Below, piece after piece: positions 1 to 10,244 of a DNA stretch of 64,000 nt. The DNA is taken from contig NC_091346.1 of NCBI RefSeq assembly GCF_038502225.1, positions 9,940,293-10,004,292 of the forward strand. Direction: 5' to 3'. Under the pieces are notes generated by a model, which was given only the letters and a program-made list of their open reading frames with translations, searched no databases and had not been told where the DNA came from. The stretch comes from Cherax quadricarinatus (taxonomy: Eukaryota; Arthropoda; Malacostraca; Decapoda; Parastacidae). How positions within the stretch are numbered: the stretch's first letter is position 1; each line of letters starts with the position of its first letter. Position numbers and translations under genes: made by a program.

Positions 1-493
1 TTTCCTTATATGGAACGAATGGGACATGCAAAATAAACAATTAAATGCCACTTACCTTATTGTGGAGTTGTTGATGAGTGATGTGCCAGCAGCAGGGAGA
101 TTCAGAATTGTCAATTGCTCGAAAGGAGACTCCCCTTCCAGAAGGACTTCATTTCCAACGTAATTCTCACCATTTTTAACACAGGCTTGGCACTATTAGC
201 TTTCTTGGGACCCATGATGGCTTATTTAGCAGTTACAAGAACTAGAAATTGTGGAATTATCCAAATTATATGGGAGGCACATCTGGAAACCGACTGCAAC
301 AGCGTGTAAACAATGGTATACTGACTCTTGGAGTGGCTGGGCCCGCTCAGGCCGCACTCTGGGCACATCGACACGTTCTGGACAAACATCGTTGGTTAAG
401 TTTTTCGCCGCTGGTCAAGGCATTTTTTTCTACAGCAAAAAGTGCCGTTAGACGAAATTGCCATTACTTAATGCCGCCGTTACTTGAGGGTCG

Positions 494-495
<2 letters not shown>
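1..495. other. unassigned flank
   Basis: About 0.5 kb of ordinary-looking sequence with three short overlapping reading frames on the plus strand and none with a recognisable domain. I see no splice-site pattern, tandem repeat or transposon motif. It may be old repeat sequence or unique intergenic DNA. Confidence 0.4.

Positions 496-527
<32 letters not shown>
496..527. repeat. (GT)n microsatellite
   Basis: An uninterrupted GT run of about 16 units. It sits directly 5' of an RTE-like LINE tail, a pairing of microsatellite and truncated LINE that recurs at 53.5 and 55.5 kb. Confidence 0.9.
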
Positions 528-529
<2 letters not shown>

Positions 530-540
530 CGGATGGAACG

Positions 541-1032
<492 letters not shown>

Positions 1033-1041
1033 CATACATAA

Positions 1042-1140
1042 TAAAACTGCGACTAGCCAAGGACTAGAACCCATGCTCCTTTGGCCCACCTCATGATGAG
1101 AGAAAACACATGATGGTCTAACCCACAGGACCAGGCAATC
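1042..1140 (-). mobile_element. probable tRNA-derived SINE head
   Basis: On the minus strand an A-box-like block (gtgggttagaccatc) is followed about 50 bases later by a B-box-like block, GGTTCTAGTCC, one base from the usual GGTTCGA core. The spacing and order fit an RNA polymerase III internal promoter of a tRNA-derived SINE. No acceptor stem or full cloverleaf is apparent, so I do not call a functional tRNA. Family not identified. Confidence 0.45.
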
Positions 1141-1168
1141 CTACAAGAAAGACACACCCAGCCAAGCT

Positions 1169-2090
1169 AGGTGTGAGGGAAAAGTTCAATAGATAGGAGT
1201 AGAGAGGGAGTATATAGTAACAATAGTTTCATTGCCGGCTGCTTGTTAAGGTAGGGTCAGTCTAGCTCCCGCTATCCCTTCCCCTCCTTCCCCCCCCCCC
1301 CCCCGAAAGGTGACGTGTGGGGCTCCGGTCCAAACAGTAATCACTAGACTCACAGCTCCCAGCACTACTGTAAGTATATGCCTGCCTTGTATTCTAGTGG
1401 ATTTATTGGTTAAAAGCTTCACTTTTGACCAATAATAAACTTAGTCCTTTCAGTCTTGCTCTAAGTTGACTGTTGTAATAATCACCACATCTTTTAGGTA
1501 TTGTACTTATCACGGAGAGTGATTTCTTAAGCAGTGGGTAACCTGTCTATCTTTCCAGCTTGGATGACAGAGAGGGTCACCTGCCAATCAACGAGCAGAA
1601 CTGATGGAGATGGACTAACGTCCAAAGACTTCCCCTTTTTGGATTTAATTACCTGTGCACCTGTATGAAACTGCAGGACGTAACCCCTCATCATTGCAGC
1701 AGTAAAGAACCTGCTTTCCTGTCATCGGGATATAATATTCAAGGCTATACTGTGAAGAACTAGCCTGTGGGTCGTAACCAACACCTGCGACCCCCCCTCC
1801 CATCATCAGCAACTGCTACGATTTCAACAACACTCAGTGTCACCAACACCAGACACCCCTATATATATTAGCGTTGAATTCAGTTATCATTTATATTTTT
1901 CATTTTTCATTTTCTTTAATGTAGGATTAATATTTCATATTTAAGTGTTTTATATTTTCTATATAATAAAGTGTTTATGTTTGTCTGTTATTATTTCTTT
2001 TTCTATTCAGTAATTTTCCTGAGGAGGAGCCAGCCTTGGTAATACTGTCTGAAGTTGTTACAGGGCTGAGTAAGCCTTCACACTAGGTGT
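1169..2090 (+). mobile_element. intron-bearing non-autonomous element, copy 1
   Basis: A 906-bp unit (1177-2082) flanked by a perfect 8-bp direct repeat, ctaggtgt, at 1169-1176 and 2083-2090. The same unit occurs inverted at 39,766-40,828 inside a retrotransposon RNase H gene, which fixes its ends. Termini are GAGGGAAAAG and AAGCCTTCACA, with no convincing terminal inverted repeat. Inside are a donor-like 'ctgtaagtat' near 1370, an acceptor 'ctatctttccag' near 1558, a short open segment and an AATAAA-type signal near 1965. An 8-bp duplication is typical of hAT, P or Merlin-type DNA transposons, so a non-autonomous DNA element is the best guess. No transposase is present. Confidence 0.65.
1559..1764 (+). 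pseudogene. spliced terminal-exon-like segment in the intron-bearing element
   Basis: After the acceptor-like 'ctatctttccag' the sequence reads as a short peptide with DDREGHLPINEQN, a TGA stop, then WRW..VQRLP.FG.NYLCTCMKLQDVTP and AFLSSGY. The copy at 40,071-40,292 (minus) has the same peptide with Gly in place of the stop and stays open to a terminal ELASGL. The protein is unknown to me; four cysteines are visible in the longer copy. It could be a captured host exon or the last exon of an element-encoded gene. The stop and a 4-base deletion near the end make this copy non-coding. Confidence 0.4.
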
Positions 2091-2231
2091 ATATGCCTTC
2101 TTGTTCATGTGTGTTTTATAGTTCCTCCTATATTCTGCAATTTTGAAAGCTTTTGATGTGATGATTTTAACATCTCCCCCGTGATTGTTTTGCATCCTGT
2201 ATAGCTTGGTTTGCAGTATCTGCATAATATA

Positions 2232-2233
<2 letters not shown>

Positions 2234-2283
<50 letters not shown>
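2234..2283. repeat. (GT)n microsatellite
   Basis: About 22 GT units followed by 'atgtgtg', directly abutting the MITE that begins at 2284. Confidence 0.9.
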
Positions 2284-2285
<2 letters not shown>

Positions 2286-2669
2286 TCGTGCTGAATAGGC
2301 AACACTTGCGATTTTCGCTTAAATAGCAAAGCCCTTCTTGCCGAATAAGACAAGCTAAAATTTATGTAAGCAATAATTTCGCAAAAATCATTCTGAGCCT
2401 AATGAAAAGAAAATATATTTCATTGAGTTTGTTTATTATTAAGCTTTTGTAAACTTATCTAAAATATGTTTAGTTGGATTAGGCAAAATATAATTGCGCT
2501 TCTTATATTAAGGTCAGGTAAGTTTTCTATTTTTTTTTGGTACAAAATTATTAATTTTTTCATTAACATAAATAAAAAAATCTCTAAACATACAAGAGAA
2601 AATTTTAGAAAGAACTTAATTTTTAACGAGTTCTTGCTAACTGACCAGTTTTACTTATTCAGCACGACG
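2284..2669 (-). mobile_element. GTCGTGC MITE, copy 1
   Basis: A ~386-bp AT-rich unit with inverted ends TGTCGTGCTGAATA and TTATTCAGCACGACG. It matches, in the opposite orientation, two 390-bp units at 45,041 and 45,642: shared blocks include 'actggtca', 'gttcttgct', 'cattaac', 'cgcaaaa(t)ca' and 'cattctgagcctaa'. It has no coding capacity and is flanked by (GT)n on the left and 'tatata' on the right. TA at the borders suggests Tc1/mariner-type target choice, which is inference. Confidence 0.8.
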
Positions 2670-2994
2670 TATATATAAAGATGGGGTCCACCTCTAGGGC
2701 AAATTGTGGACCCATAGCCTCGTAGAAGTGGATAAAAATGCTTCAAGGAAGTATATTTGGATTTCTTCCTAAAGCCCTTTGAATTTTCCACTTCCTCTAT
2801 CACCCAACTTTATCTTTTTTTTTTTTACTCTATGTATATTTTATTACATAATATGGTACGCAATATTTAAAAGATGCATTGCTGATACATAGATGGAATA
2901 TACAGTACATGAGGTCTGAGGGATACATTTCAAGTTCTTATTGCTAAATGCTTATCACAGATTACAACGCAAAAATCTCATCCAGTTACTCAGA
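2670..2994. other. unassigned AT-rich spacer
   Basis: No domain, tandem repeat or terminal repeat is visible. A 14-base T run lies near 2815. It separates the MITE from the inverted REL-type LINE relic. Confidence 0.4.
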
Positions 2995-5291
2995 GCTGGG
3001 GCGTGTACCCAAGATTCAGCAGGCATTACCCATCTGAACAGCCACACTGAGTCGCTGGAAGAGAAAACTAGCTGCCCTTGGATCCCTAGTTACCCTCAAG
3101 GCACTTAGATGCACCTTTGGAAATGAACTTATAATGACGATCAAGTTCACTTTATTTTCTAGACTTTTTGGACTCCCTGAAGCTGGTAGCTACCCTCCTT
3201 CCTCTTTGGTGTATTGGAGATAGGTATTAGCCAATGTAGATGCACATGTATAGTTCCACACCACCTGTTTGCTGTCTGTCCAGACTTAAAGGGTGATACT
3301 ATGTGGGTGCTTTTGTTTACAATCTGATTTTCATAGTTGGGGTGTCTCCCTTATTGCTGGGCATCCAGCTGTTGCGAGGCTCTTCTTGACGTTATTAACC
3401 TCTTCATGCCTTGCAATCTTTCACTCGGATCTACGGCACACAAGACTGTGGTACCTGAATCAATCTGCCAATTCACTGCTGTAAATACACCTTTGTTAGG
3501 CGAGAACACGGGTGGCAAGTTGAAGGGCACCACAAGTGCAGATGGTCTGTGGATCGAGATGTGTACCAAGGGAGGAGTTGGGAGCAGCCAACAGAAAATC
3601 CCCTGAATGAGGAGCACTTGTTACCAGGAGGCAGGCTCTATACTTCCCCAGCACACTCTGAAGCACTTGAGTCCATATTCTCCACTATTGGGCCATCCCA
3701 GGGTGAATGTTTGAAGTTGTTGGGGGAGCAGATCTGGTTTAAGAGCCTGATAGATTATCCCTGAGTGTGGCTCCGTCAACGAACTCTTGGTAACTGACTC
3801 CATCCTTGTCCCTATGATGTTCAGGAAGAATCGCTGCTACAAGTCCGCTGGATACAACACAAGAGGAAAGGAAAGCAGGTAGTGTAATTTGTGATGCCCT
3901 GACGTCACCAATGCCTCCCAGTCCAACTAGAAGTGTAGCTAGGTTCCACTGCCTATCTTCCAGAGTAAGACTCAGTACTTTCGTAAAAGTATGCCTCAGT
4001 ATAAGGTTATGATATGAGGGTGCACATCTCAGGAAATATATTAACCTGGGCAGACTCAAGCACTTTGTGAGAAGGTACAAGGCATCATCTGTGTCAAGAT
4101 TGCCTATTCGTTGTTCCATCCTCATCTCATCCAGTGCCATCCAGAGCATTGAGTCAATGACATCAGTTCCCAGAGGTGTTCCAAGCAAGACGCTATTTGC
4201 AAGGACAATGACTGATGCGTTAATCACTTGTTGATTGACTGAGATGATTTCACATTTGGATGAATTCAGAATGTTCCATGTCCTGTCCCCATGTCATCAC
4301 CTGTATAAGATCATCTAGAAGGGCCTCCTTTGTACCTGCCAGTGTGCCATCATCCAGGAACTAGAAGTTTAGTTCACTGGTCAGCCTGACCATAATTTCC
4401 CTGGTATAAAGAAGAGAAATGGTACGAGAGGATCTCCTTGCTGCACACTGATATTATTTCATGCTCTCCAAACAGGAACACTGATTCCTTGCTATATCCA
4501 GCTGAAACCAAAGGGAAGTGACCACGGAAATGATCTTGTACAGCTGTTAATACCACATCTCTTTTCTGGAGATTCAATGCATTCTTGAAATCTAATTTTA
4601 CCACTGCAATGTCCTCAGGCAGGTTGTTGATATACGCCCTTGTTGCATGAACCGCTGTTTCACTTCCTTAAGGGACTCTAAGACCAATCTGGTTTGGTTG
4701 AAGCATCATGGCAGCCTCTGTACTTATTCTTCAGAGACCAGCTTTGGATAAGCGACAGCAAAAAGTGTTGACCACGGCAATTTACCTAATTCCTCCATCC
4801 TTCTTTTCAAGGACACAACGTGATGCCCAAGAAAAGAAAGGTTTAATTTCGTCAGGAATCAAGCCAGTCAAGGAGATGTTGACGTACCTTGTGATCTCTG
4901 AAAGCAGTGTCTCTGCAATTTCCCCGAGAACTGGAGTGACCATTTCTTTTAAATGATGTGATTTATTCCAGTGTAGCCCACAGCAGAGCCAGACAGGAAT
5001 GACTTAACTGCTCTGTAACGTTCTGAGTCTTAAACAGTGGTTCCACAGAGGGGACAAGGGTGTTAGAACTGTTGGTACTTCGGTTTCCCTGGCAGGGTGC
5101 TTTTCTCTAAGTGCTTCAGCGGTGTCAGCATCCCAGTGGACAACTTTATCTTCACTGCTGATTATCTTCATTGTCCCCACTGTGTTGTCCACTGCAATTT
5201 TCTTGCTCACCTGGATTCTGATTTTTTCACTGTCAGTGGAATGCGTTGGGGTTCTCCTATTTTCGTATAGATGGGGAAGGCAAATGAACAT
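2995..5291 (-). pseudogene. REL-type non-LTR retrotransposon relic, copy 1
   Basis: Read on the minus strand, blocks occur in the order of one retrotransposon ORF. First comes an N-terminal region (5291-5004; IISSEDKVVHWDAD, ALREKHPA), then the RT core (about 4604-4374; VVKLDFKNALN, FPLVSAGYSKES), the RT thumb region (4227-3739; LLGTPLGTDVIDS, LPRLIYFLRCAPSY, GLGGIG), a GIFCWLLPT block (about 3617) and a C-terminal region (about 3300-3000). The last matches the restriction-like endonuclease segment of the better copy at 21.0-22.4 kb. Several stops and frameshifts break it; it cannot make protein. The domain order (RT then C-terminal endonuclease) is that of the R2/R4/NeSL/HERO assemblage; the clade is not assigned. 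Confidence 0.75.
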
Positions 5292-5726
5292 AAGAAAGGA
5301 GGAACACTGCAGCAGGCCTATTGGCCCATACTAGGCAGGTCCTTCACAGATCCATCCCACTAACAGAATATTTGCCCTCATAAGAACATGAAGTCATAAG
5401 AAATAAGGAACACTGCAACAGGTCTGCTGGTCTATGCGAGGCAGCTCCAATTCTCCCCACTGGCTTAAGCCAATGCCTTGACCTAGTGAGGTCAGACACG
5501 TCACTTAAGGGATCAGCACTGCGTCCGACCTAGTAGCTAGTCACCCACACCCACTCATAAGAACATGACACAAGAAAGAAGGAACACCGCAGCAGGCCCA
5601 CTGACTCGCGCAAAGCAGGTCCATGTCCCCCACCCCCGGATTAGCCCAATCACCCACCTAGTCAGGTCACTTGCATTTAAGGAAGGAGCACGGCATCAGA
5701 TCTAGTAGCACAAGTCAGGTCCAACT
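5285..5726 (-). mobile_element. three piled-up CR1 3'-tail fragments
   Basis: The motif 'cataagaa(a)...aggaacac(t/c)gcagcaggcc...ggcaggtcca' occurs at about 5285, 5395 and 5560, each followed by diverged 'gcttaagccaatg', 'ctagtcaggtc' and 'acccacacccactca' blocks. These last blocks adjoin the CR1 3' ends at 6.57 and 27.7 kb, so these are truncated CR1 tails on the minus strand. They may be separate insertions or a local tandem duplication. Confidence 0.6.
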
Positions 5727-6349
5727 TGTGATGTAGTCCAGCTGGGCTTGTGAGGTCTCTGGGGAGACCTAATTTAACCAATTATATGGTCACACCTTGC
5801 CTTGGCAAAAGTCTGTAGCCACGCCCACGTCTGAGGTCTTTTGTTCTTGACGCCTCAGACCTAGGCGTCAGGTCGTACACGTGGTTGTGGAGGGTGCTTG
5901 GACCACCATAAAAGCCCAAGGAAGAGCATGATCAGGAGATTCGAGCAGAGCTGCTGCTGGGGTGCAGAGCTCCTGAGCAGAGACTTCGAGCAGAGCTGCT
6001 GCTGGGGTGCAGGGCTCGGGAGAAGGCTGCTGAAGTCTCTGGAGGAGACTGTTGGAGGCATTGGGCAGAGTACTGGCTTGGCACAGTACTCGTGCTGTGT
6101 AGGTCTTGGGACCTGTGGCTTAGTTCCTGTGATGAACTGCCCTCTGAACTACATTGTAAGTTATATTCTGTTTCGCCAAGCTAATTGTATTCCCTGTCTC
6201 ATTGCTTATGTGTACCACCCCATTTATCTAAACCCCAATGTACTCCTGTTCCCAAATATATTATTGTACAAGGACTTAATAATAAACTGTGTTTGAGTAG
6301 AATAGTAATATTCACTGTCCCCGTTATTTAGCTATTCCTATTTCTCACA
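5727..6349 (+). repeat. possible solo LTR
   Basis: A 623-bp stretch starting TGTGA and ending TCACA (5-bp inverted ends), with a TATA-like 'accataaaag' near 5905 and 'aataataaactg' near 6279. Its first ~155 bp recur at 12,256-12,424. I find no target-site duplication, and the boundaries rest on the TG...CA ends alone. Alternative: an unrelated dispersed repeat. Confidence 0.3.
5938..6023 (+). repeat. ~50-bp tandem duplication
   Basis: The segment 'ttcgagcagagctgctgctg' plus 'gggtgcag' appears twice, starting near 5939 and 5988, inside the possible solo LTR. It leaves a 132-codon open frame that I regard as accidental. Confidence 0.75.
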
Positions 6350-6565
6350 TTTTATTATGTTTATATGAGTGAAGAGTGGGCGAGGCATATGTTAGTGAGT
6401 AGTGTAGAGTTAATGAGTGTCGTGGTGGTCACCACTGACCTGTCATTACCTACCTACCTCTGCTAATCATCTCACTCCTAACACCGCGCCTGCCTCTCCC
6501 CTGCCTACATAATCCCTTACTCCCATATCCCCCACTTATATCCTATTCTTTCATTACCCCCTACA
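6350..6565. other. unassigned spacer
   Basis: C/T-rich sequence between the possible solo LTR and a CR1 tail. No feature recognised. Confidence 0.4.
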
Positions 6566-7408
6566 TGACAAACTCACACCCACCCACACCCACTTATGTA
6601 TTTTTCTAACCTATTTTTAAAACTACACAACGTTTTAGCCTCTATAACTGTATTGGAGAGTTTGCTTCACTCATCCACAACTATATTACCAAACCAGTGC
6701 TTTCCTATATCCTTCCTGAATATGAATTTTTCCAACGTGAAACCATTGCTGCGAGTCCTGTCTTGGCCGGAAATTTTCAGCACGCTATTTACATCCCCTT
6801 TATTTATTCCTGTTTTACATTTATACACTTCGATCATATCCCCTAATTCTACGCCTTTCGAGAGAGTGCAGATTCAGGCCTCTCAGTCTATCCTCAGAGA
6901 AGATTTCTGATACATGGGACCAACTTTGTCATCCTCCTCTGTACGTATTCCTGTGCATTTATATCCATCCTGTAATACGGTGACCAGAACTGTGTAGCAT
7001 AATCTAAATGAGGCCTAACCAAGAATATATAGAGTTAAAGAACAACCTGAGGATTTCTATTATTTATACTTCTAGATATGAAACCAAGGATTCTGTTAGC
7101 TTTATTGCGAACACTAATGCACTGATGATACATGGGACACCACCTACGACTGCTGCACCTCTCCTGCCTACGGTTTATAAGCTGTTTCTCCGCTCATATG
7201 CCGTATTCTATTCAAGATTGATGGACTGACCATATCGACTAAATGTTGAGGGACCGATTACCTCATTCTCCTCCTGTTCTTCAGGTTTCTCCTTTGTATG
7301 GACTGATGAAGCCACTGTGTGGCGAAACGTTTCCTCAATAAAGATACCCAAGAGTTGGTTTTAGATTACTGCTAACTAGAATTCCTAAATCCACTGAGGT
7401 CATCGGTC
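6566..7408 (-). pseudogene. 5'-truncated CR1 LINE 3' end, interrupted
   Basis: Reverse complement of the end of the CR1 ORF2 and 3' UTR, collinear with 27,730-28,300. The CR1 reading breaks after 'gcgaacactaatgcactg' (7125) and resumes with 'ttttagattactgctaac' at 7364, where the 27.6-kb copy is continuous. The intervening ~235 bp is the Penelope-like short repeat. The fragment is dead and lies head-to-head with the CR1 beginning at 7419. Confidence 0.8.
7130..7361 (+). mobile_element. Penelope-like short repeat (hammerhead-like core), copy 1
   Basis: Closely matches the 3' two thirds of the 397-bp element at 42,514-42,910, from 'acaccacctacgactgctgc' to 'aataaagatacccaagagtt'. It contains CTGATGA, a GCCAC/GTGGC hairpin and GAAAC (about 7303-7330), the layout of a hammerhead ribozyme core, and a following AATAAA. 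Inserted into a CR1 tail. The assignment to Penelope-like elements is inference from the core motif and the terminal repeats of the other copy. Confidence 0.6.
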
Positions 7409-7487
7409 AGTACGCTGAGGTCAGTGGTCACCTGCGGTCATACCTGCCTAAGCTCTTGGGAGTTAGCGTGGGCTGTTACCAAGCACC

Positions 7488-8335
7488 ATGGCTTGTTGTA
7501 GTGTTTTAGAATCTCAGGTTCAAGTGTTTAAGAAGGAGATTCTACTTCTTCAGGAGGAAAATAGGAGGCTGAAGCATCGCATAGATGAGTTTGGGAGCGA
7601 GAATGAAAAGGATTTAGCTGGTAAGAAGGAAATGGTCACCAGAATTGATAGTGGCAGCCGCTTAAAGTGGCAAGTGATTCACAGTTCAGGAAGATGATGA
7701 GGAGAGTTAATAGAGATGTTAAGGTAGGAAATCGATTCTCTGTTCTCCAAGACGAGTGTACTTCAGTGATTAGTGAGGTTAAAGGTACCACTGATTCCCC
7801 TGCTAATCAAGGTAAGAATATTTTAATAGTAGGCGATTCTCAGGTAAGATATACGGACCATGTATTTTGTAACAGAGACAGAAAGGGCAGACACAGAGTG
7901 TGCCTTCTTGGAGCTGGTGTTGGTGACGTAGTCAGCAGGTTGGATATTATTATGTCAGGTAATGGGAACAAGCCCATTATCTGTCTTAGTGCTGGGGGTA
8001 ATGACATTGGGAAGGGCAGGAGAGAGGAACTGCTGGATAAGTACAGGTCAGCCATAGAAGTAGTTAGGTATAAGGGAGGGATCCCAGTCATATGTAGCAT
8101 CTTGCCTAGAAAGGGAGTGGGCAATGAATGGATATCTAGGGCAATTGGTATAAATTGCTGGCTAGACAGGGACTGCAAGGAACTTGCAATCCCATTCATT
8201 GATAACTGGGACCTATTCTTTGGCAAACATGATATGTATGCAAGGGATGGGGTTCATCTCTCTGGGGATGGAGTGGTTGCATTAGCCAATTCAACTGAGA
8301 GGGTAATTGATGACTTTTCTAGGAATTTAAACTGA
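7488..8335 (+). pseudogene. CR1 ORF1: coiled coil + SGNH-hydrolase-like domain
   Basis: Starts MACCSVLESQVQVF with a short coiled coil (about residues 8-45, heptads with LLLQEENRRLKHR). A frameshift near 7690 separates it from the second part. That part carries the SGNH blocks: GDSQ (block I, putative catalytic Ser), GGND (block III) and DGVHLS (block V, Asp/His). Length about 280 codons. SGNH/esterase domains in ORF1 are an established trait of many CR1-superfamily LINEs, where the protein is thought to bind RNA or lipid; its role here is unproven. ORF2 follows ~170 bp downstream. It is not a host esterase, because ORF2 of the same LINE follows and both recur at 30.7-31.5 kb. Confidence 0.8.
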
Positions 8336-8503
8336 TAGATTATAGAGGTATGGGTGTTTGTGGGAAACAGACTGCAGCATTAGGGTTAAAAACAGCAGTT
8401 ATTACCGGGATACCTCAGGGATATATTTAGAAGTCATTATTCAAAACAAAGTTGCTAGTAATGACAAATCAATTGATCAACAAAGAAAGGTAGAGGGCAA
8501 CGA

Positions 8504-9165
8504 GTGACTAGCTCCCTTAAGGTTTACTATACAAATAGTAGGTGTCTAAGAAATAAGATAGATGAGCTAAGATTACTTGCAAGTGCAGGTAATATAGATA
8601 TTATTGGTATAACAGAGACCTGGTTCAACCTGAAAGATAGAGAAATGCCTTCTGAATGCAACATACTGGGTTATAAAGTATTCCACACTGATAGGGTCAA
8701 CAGGAAGGGTGGTGGAGTGGCGATGTAAGTCAGAGATAAATTAAATTGTCTTAGACATGATATAAGAGTAGAAACATCGAACACAGAATCTGTTTGGCTA
8801 CAGTTTCTCGAGGGACGTGACAAATTAATTTTGGGTGTGATTTACAGGCCCCTAAACCTTGATAGGGAGTGCAGTAAGCTATTATGGGATGAAATTCATA
8901 TGGCATCTAGATATGAAAATGTTGTGATAATGGGAGATTTTAACTTTAGACAAATTGATTGGAACAATATGACAGGAAATCTTGTGTCTAGTAACTTTAT
9001 TGATACGGTTCAGGATTGCTTTTTAGAACAGGTTGTGACAGAACTAGAGGAAACAATCTGCTTGACTTGGTTCTTGCCAGCAAAGATTCACTAATTAATA
9101 ATCTTGAGGTTAATGATGAGCTTGGGGAAAGTGATCACAAATCACTTAGTTTCAATATATCATGT
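8504..9165 (+). pseudogene. CR1 ORF2, APE-type endonuclease part
   Basis: Endonuclease/exonuclease/phosphatase fold of a LINE. It reads NSRCLRNKIDELRLL, then the catalytic-Glu motif ITETWF, GGGVAM, YRP, the metal-site motif GDFNF, and the terminal ESDHKSL with the catalytic Asp-His. In the family this domain nicks target DNA to prime reverse transcription. A TAA stop at 8726-8728 lies just after GGGVAM and is present at the same codon in the other CR1 copy; a frameshift follows near 9050. The start codon is unclear. Continues into the RT part. Confidence 0.8.
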
Positions 9166-9222
9166 AATTAACCAGATAACTGCAATCAAATCTCTGTCCC
9201 AGATTTTCGCTTTGCCAACTTC

Positions 9223-10244
9223 ATGAGACTGAAAAATTACCTGGGTGGGCTAAATTGGGATGTCCTGACTATGGGTCAGGTAGGTGATCTTCGTTGCCAA
9301 TATGACGTTTTTCAGACAACTTTTGTTCCGAGTTGGGAAATTAGATCTAAAAAAGATCCCAGATTCATGAACAATAGATTAAAACATCTCATTGGTCAAA
9401 AGAGAGGCATATATAGGCGTATCAAAAGAGGGGATGGGCTGTTAAGAAATCAATATATTCAGTTAAAGAGAGAAATAAAGAAAGGAAAAAGAAAATCAAA
9501 AAGGGATTATGAGGCTAAGATCGCAAGGGGTTCAAAGACTAACCCAAAAGGGTTCTTTCAGGTATACAGAAGTAAGATTAGGGACAAGATTGGCCAACTT
9601 AAAAGTAACTCTGGTCAGATCACTGACAGTGTTAAGGATGTGTGTGACCTTCACAATACCTAGTTCCTCTCAGTTTTCACCCAGGAAAATACTAGCGATA
9701 TTCCTGAAGTAATAGATTATGTAGAACAGGATAATAAACTATGCACGATTTCATTATCTAGTGACATGGTCCTCAGACAAATAGAGAAACTAAAACCTAA
9801 CAAATCCCCAGGCCCTGATGAACTGTTTGCAAGGGTGTTAAAGGAATGTAAAGAGGAACTTAGTATACCTTTGGCTAATCTTTTTAGCATATCACTACAA
9901 ACTGGCATAGTGCCTGATAAGTGGAAAATGGCAAATATAATACCTATTTACAAGGCAGGTGACAGGTCCTTGGCTTCAAACTATAGACCAATAAGCCTTA
10001 CATCCATAGTGGGAAAATTTATGGAATCAAAAATTGCTGAAGCAATTCGTAGCCATCTTGATAGGCACAGTGATTAATGAATCTCAACATGGTTTTACAA
10101 AGGGGTGTTCCTGTCTTACGAATTTACTATCTTTTTTCACTAAGGTGTTTGAGGAGGTAGATCATGATAATGAATATGATATTTTGTATATGGACTTCCG
10201 TAAGGCTTTCGATAGAGTTCCACATCAGAGGCTATTGAGGAAAC
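9223..10244 (+). pseudogene. CR1 ORF2, connector and RT N-terminal half
   Basis: Lys/Arg-rich connector (LIGQKRGIYRRIKRGD) followed by early RT motifs KPNKSPGPDE, WKMANIIPIYK, NYRPISLTS, QHGFTKG and the motif A region YMDFRKAFDRVPH with its catalytic Asp. Stops near 9661 and frameshifts at about 10,075 break the frame. The coding sequence is cut at 'gaggaaac(t)' by the piggyBac-like insertion and resumes at 11,505. Confidence 0.8.

Noticed and set aside
1042..1140. Functional tRNA gene on the minus strand
   Set aside because: A- and B-box-like blocks exist but I cannot fold acceptor, D, anticodon and T stems; a SINE head is the better reading.
5898..6296. 132-codon frame as a small gene
   Set aside because: It comes from a ~50-bp tandem duplication inside a repeat, with no domain and no conservation visible.
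7667..8335. Host SGNH esterase gene
   Set aside because: It recurs upstream of the same ORF2 at 30.7 kb and shares the LINE 5' end, so it is ORF1 of the CR1.
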